Shown piece by piece: positions 5,301-7,064 of a stretch of 7,064 bases of DNA. Position 1 is the stretch's first letter, and every line of letters begins with the position of its first letter. Made by a program: the position numbers and the translations under genes. This stretch comes from an uncultured Oscillospiraceae bacterium (lineage in GTDB: Bacteria; Bacillota_A; Clostridia; Oscillospirales; Oscillospiraceae), in assembly GCA_900754605.1 (NCBI GenBank), contig CAAEDK010000180.1:1-7064 (forward strand). The letters run 5' to 3'. The notes under the pieces are model-generated. The model was given only the letters and a program-made list of their open reading frames with translations, was not told the DNA's origin and did no database searches.

Positions 5301-7064
5301 GGAAACCCGGATACTTGATGAATCGCTGGGCGCCCACAGCGGTCAGATTGATATGCTCATGCAGGCCGTCCGTGGGGAACTGACAGTGGGCACCCTGCGG
5401 TACAGCATTTTCGAGGAACGGCCCCATATCAGCATGATCGAGGTGCTGGAGGATTACCGCCGTCAGGGGATCGCCACTCAAATGCTCCGTTATCTGCAAG
5501 GACAGTATCCCGATGAAGAAATCGAGTGGGGCTATCTGACGGAGGACGGTTCCGCCCTCTACCGGGCGGTGGTGGACGAACAGCCCAACCCGGAATATCA
5601 AAAGGTCAAGACCGATTTGGAGGACATTACCCGCCTGTACGACGGCTATGTGCAGCGGATGGACAACGGCGCCATCCTCTCCCCAGCGGAAGCCGCTGAT
5701 ATGGATGATCTGGAGGACATTCAATACCGGCTGGAAAAGGAACTGGACGAGCTTCGGCCTGTGCGGGCTTTGGTCCGCATGGAGAGTGCGCCGTCCACTC
5801 AACCAGAGGAAAGGCCGGTCACTGAACCGCCCGCCAATCCCCGGTCGGAGCCGCCCGTTTCCCGCAACTTCCGCTTCTCCGCAGATTATGACCTCTATCC
5901 CGGAGGCGCCAAGACCAAATATAAAAACAACATCCTGGCGATCAAGACCTTGAAGCAGATCGAGGCGGAAAAGAGGACCGCCACCCCGGAGGAACAAATC
6001 ACTCTTGCCCGTTATGTGGGCTGGGGCGGCCTTGCCAACGCTTTTTCCGATAAAGCGGCCGGATGGGAAAACGAATATCAGGAGTTAAAGGCCCTGTTGA
6101 CCGATGAAGAATATAAGGCAGCCATGCGCTCCACCATCACCGCCTACTACACCGAGCCGGAGCTGATCCGCTATATGTACCGCGCTTTGGAGCGGTTCGG
6201 CTTTGAGGGCGGCCCCGACCGCAGGATTCTTGACCCCGGCATGGGGACCGGCAATTTCTATTCCGTGCTGCCGGAGCAGTATCAGGGGACCAAGCTGTAC
6301 GGTGTGGAACTGGATTCCATCACCGGGCGTATCGCAAAGCAGCTCTATCCAGAGGCGGATATTTCCGTTATGGGCTACGAGGCAGCCAAATTCGAGGACA
6401 ACAGCTTTGATGTGATCCTGGGCAACATCCCCTTCAACAGCGTCAAAATCTATGACCGCCGCTACAATGAACTGAACCCCTATATTCACGACTACTTCTT
6501 CATCAAGTCCCTGGACCTTGCCAAACCGGGCGGCATCATCGCCTTTATCACCAGCAAGGGTATCCTGGACCGAAAGGACGAGAGCCTGCGGGAATATATC
6601 GCACGACGGGCAGAGTTCATCGGCGCCATCCGTCTGCCCAATACGGCGTTCAAGGCGCTGGCGGGAACCGAAGTGACCGCGGATATTGTCTTTTTGAAAA
6701 AGAGGGCGGCCCCCATGCAGCTTGACCGGGCAAACACCCCATCGTGGATACAGACAGACATGGAACGGGGAAAATGGATTCCCTACAACCGCTACTTCAT
6801 GGACCACCCGGAAATGCTCATGGGCAAGATGGAGAGCAGCCGGAATATGTACGGCAATGAGGATGGCACGGCTTGTATCGCGCCGGAGAGTTTCGATCTG
6901 TATGAACACCTCTCCGACGCGCTGGAAAGCCTGTCCGCCCATTTCAGCGCAGAGCCGGATGTGGAACCGATAGAAGAAGCGGAGGAAGAACAGCCGACCG
7001 ATTATGAGGACGCCCCCGAAGGGACCCGGAATTTTACCTTTGTGGTGAAGGACGGCGAAATCTA
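2353..7064 (+). CDS. Giant polyvalent protein: ArdC/LtrC-like domain, LPD domains, N6-adenine DNA methylase (3' partial)
   Basis: One frame from TTG 2353 stays open to the right edge (1570 codons, no stop). Residues 1-250 form an ArdC/LtrC-like domain (SERNWRDYLAFASRFHKQSF, later YLFDISQT), a family linked to protecting single-stranded transferred DNA. Residues 253-400 are a Gly/Pro/Gln/Asp-rich linker, and 405-515 are unassigned. Residues 630-746 resemble DUF6908 (NFQRFQKLFPEIVSGQYESL), 793-895 are an unassigned conserved-looking block, and 910-976 are LPD11-like (CEYFLGEGQRAEKHLW). Residues 989-1077 are GNAT-like (DYRRQGIATQML, 1034 on), followed by a charged helical segment to about 1138. 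Residues 1172-1450 are an N6-adenine methylase: GWGG at 1223-1226, AYYTEPE from 1264, motif I DPGMGTGNF (1294-1302), acidic VELD near 1319, and catalytic motif IV as NIPF (1358-1361) instead of NPPY. Relatives usually continue into an SNF2 helicase, not visible here. The gene follows parB by 32 bases, probably in the same operon. Domain names are from memory of the families, not from a search. Confidence 0.9.
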   Translation, partial: MRNDERLRTIYEVMAPYIVRSERNWRDYLAFASRFHKQSFDNILLVYAQDEDVTILATKKQWAGVGRNLISRPKGIAVCVYSNARLTLDYLFDISQTVGKEIHPTNWQLSDEMQKALGERLTFSHGFQAQPLPDLLYALAREAVNDNYEHYLQGLRQETKNHLFEEIPAGGFEAQYIQLLSDSVSYFIGKKCHLPDEAIRMGDGMATVSHFNTVPLVAHLGMAVTSISKAVLLEMERNIRIINRERKEKHEQTEHQSALQRTGRDASPRPANFQQQRGGQAPGPVRADGAGISQGQPAGAIYDFENGWQSDGGHAPGTERGHGEDRGPDPADASTGADAADRGYSGANTPPEQSEADGGGNGTPDHRADPPLTEEQPHTEAPQGAEHEGEPPAQDGSLSASPKVEHHFSDEEVRRHYEHILTSTDLYLPELHQAVRAVLADGVTDYNWTEKGREVCGLFSAYGDREFQGEVLYRTKLRGEDGISFYFDDGYTYFPWPSLANLLDALIEAGAYPDITAEKEPDPIGDYNIPAEVEEMGGAPQREIGQADYDYVLGAVAYEAGETAEEPVRPQAVFTEIKGIPKADEIEAFVPKPVAGGQQVIVAGGQTNLIPPAEESPSPHKSRGNTTAHKNFQRFQKLFPEIVSGQYESLRLEAGDAYDPLVIHHKYGDHYCMEHYYMQNGDRMYDPYMDFLIDRETGTLRAFSYENSGIGVYQEADPADPAQEKKIAGFGQFFATWLNNIASQDYEPVRATMLVNDEEVDVELRPAPEAAPAAADEEPEQLSLLASPSERSPEDLLIERAMLRGPLVTQKKDRIYEFARTHPTGSAFASFLKEMYGYEGFPDEAAGLDYVYSGTDSIELHWTDEHGEKRETKLSWPQAAGIVQRLVDEGRYLEAPAVSEPEQKDETQPFSAEYRLLDRLCADCEYFLGEGQRAEKHLWAGSVEAQIAKMRELYAQLPEKPDWLSPETIDAYARRMAAPEQPEETRILDESLGAHSGQIDMLMQAVRGELTVGTLRYSIFEERPHISMIEVLEDYRRQGIATQMLRYLQGQYPDEEIEWGYLTEDGSALYRAVVDEQPNPEYQKVKTDLEDITRLYDGYVQRMDNGAILSPAEAADMDDLEDIQYRLEKELDELRPVRALVRMESAPSTQPEERPVTEPPANPRSEPPVSRNFRFSADYDLYPGGAKTKYKNNILAIKTLKQIEAEKRTATPEEQITLARYVGWGGLANAFSDKAAGWENEYQELKALLTDEEYKAAMRSTITAYYTEPELIRYMYRALERFGFEGGPDRRILDPGMGTGNFYSVLPEQYQGTKLYGVELDSITGRIAKQLYPEADISVMGYEAAKFEDNSFDVILGNIPFNSVKIYDRRYNELNPYIHDYFFIKSLDLAKPGGIIAFITSKGILDRKDESLREYIARRAEFIGAIRLPNTAFKALAGTEVTADIVFLKKRAAPMQLDRANTPSWIQTDMERGKWIPYNRYFMDHPEMLMGKMESSRNMYGNEDGTACIAPESFDLYEHLSDALESLSAHFSAEPDVEPIEEAEEEQPTDYEDAPEGTRNFTFVVKDGEI
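3086..3094 (+). promoter_or_regulatory. Ribosome binding site of the nested tnpV-like gene
   Basis: AAAGGAAGG, within a purine run (3083-3099), ends 6 bases before ATG 3101. It lies inside the coding sequence of the giant gene, where no start in the giant gene's own frame would use it. Confidence 0.6.
3101..3469 (+). CDS. TnpV-family transposon-encoded protein, nested in the giant gene
   Basis: This 122-residue protein lies in the +1-shifted frame, wholly inside the giant gene. The ATG is preceded by AAAGGAAGG at 6 bases. Its sequence fits the TnpV family of Tn4451-like and other Firmicutes mobile elements: an N-terminal region ending in LLPDL, then PLGRYGRMALEYLKDNQPE (residues about 31-49), then an amphipathic helical region rich in Glu, Gln and Met, ending with ILERTRHLNNLKLMAEETVL. 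The length is close to usual for TnpV, so it appears complete. The biochemical function of TnpV is not established. Over the same bases the giant gene encodes a low-complexity linker, which suggests that the TnpV frame is the more constrained one. An in-frame open stretch extends upstream to 2939, but it overlaps the giant gene's conserved domain and has no supporting start. Translation could be independent or coupled to ribosomes reading the giant frame. Confidence 0.75.
   Translation: MNKPNINLHYKEQDGMLLPDLQISNSNEADKPLGRYGRMALEYLKDNQPERYTILKMDGSLMEVMHRVQNEATEKIEALTQQMLQQEPMPQTEDILERTRHLNNLKLMAEETVLQTIVLIPR

Noticed and set aside
5101..5997. Reverse-strand open frame of 298 codons
   Set aside because: It is opposite the LPD11-like and GNAT-like parts of the giant gene, with no convincing ribosome binding site or family.
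6085..6942. Reverse-strand open frame of 285 codons
   Set aside because: It is opposite the DNA methylase domain, whose motifs are clear on the forward strand.

Overview
The window looks like part of an integrative conjugative element from a gut-type Clostridia bacterium (Oscillospiraceae or Lachnospiraceae are my best guess). This rests on strong AGGAGG-type ribosome binding sites, frequent TTG/GTG starts, moderately high GC, a partition pair, a TnpV-family protein and a giant multidomain 'polyvalent' protein of the DNA methylase/SNF2 helicase type. I cannot name a species or a known element.

Left end (1-525). A perfect 24-base GC palindrome followed by a T-rich run sits at the left edge and is probably a terminator. 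After it come a 50-residue protein (TTG start at 105) and, overlapping its 3' end, the N-terminal catalytic part of a serine recombinase. The recombinase loses family similarity abruptly after Tyr-Val-Asp-Asp (base 412) and stops inside a long-looped terminator hairpin (421-477). This is a broken recombinase joined to other DNA, so it marks an old recombination or insertion boundary.

Centre (526-2320). A parA/parB pair overlaps by 8 bases and is probably translated as a coupled unit; it is likely to stabilise the element. parB carries two adjacent perfect hairpins just before its helix-turn-helix region.

Right part (2353-7064). One reading frame, from a TTG start with a very good ribosome binding site, stays open to the right edge without a stop (1570 codons seen). 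It encodes an ArdC/LtrC-like N-terminal domain, a low-complexity linker, several large-polyvalent-protein-associated domains (one GNAT-like) and an N6-adenine DNA methylase domain. An SNF2 helicase would be expected beyond the edge. A complete TnpV-family gene (3101-3469) with its own ribosome binding site lies entirely inside the linker, in another forward frame. This gene-within-a-gene is the most interesting signal in the window.

Together the genes fit the maintenance and establishment part of a mobile element: partition of the element, then a very large protein that probably modifies and protects incoming DNA. No tRNA, rRNA, CRISPR array or complete insertion sequence was seen. The long reverse-strand open frames are shadows of the forward genes.
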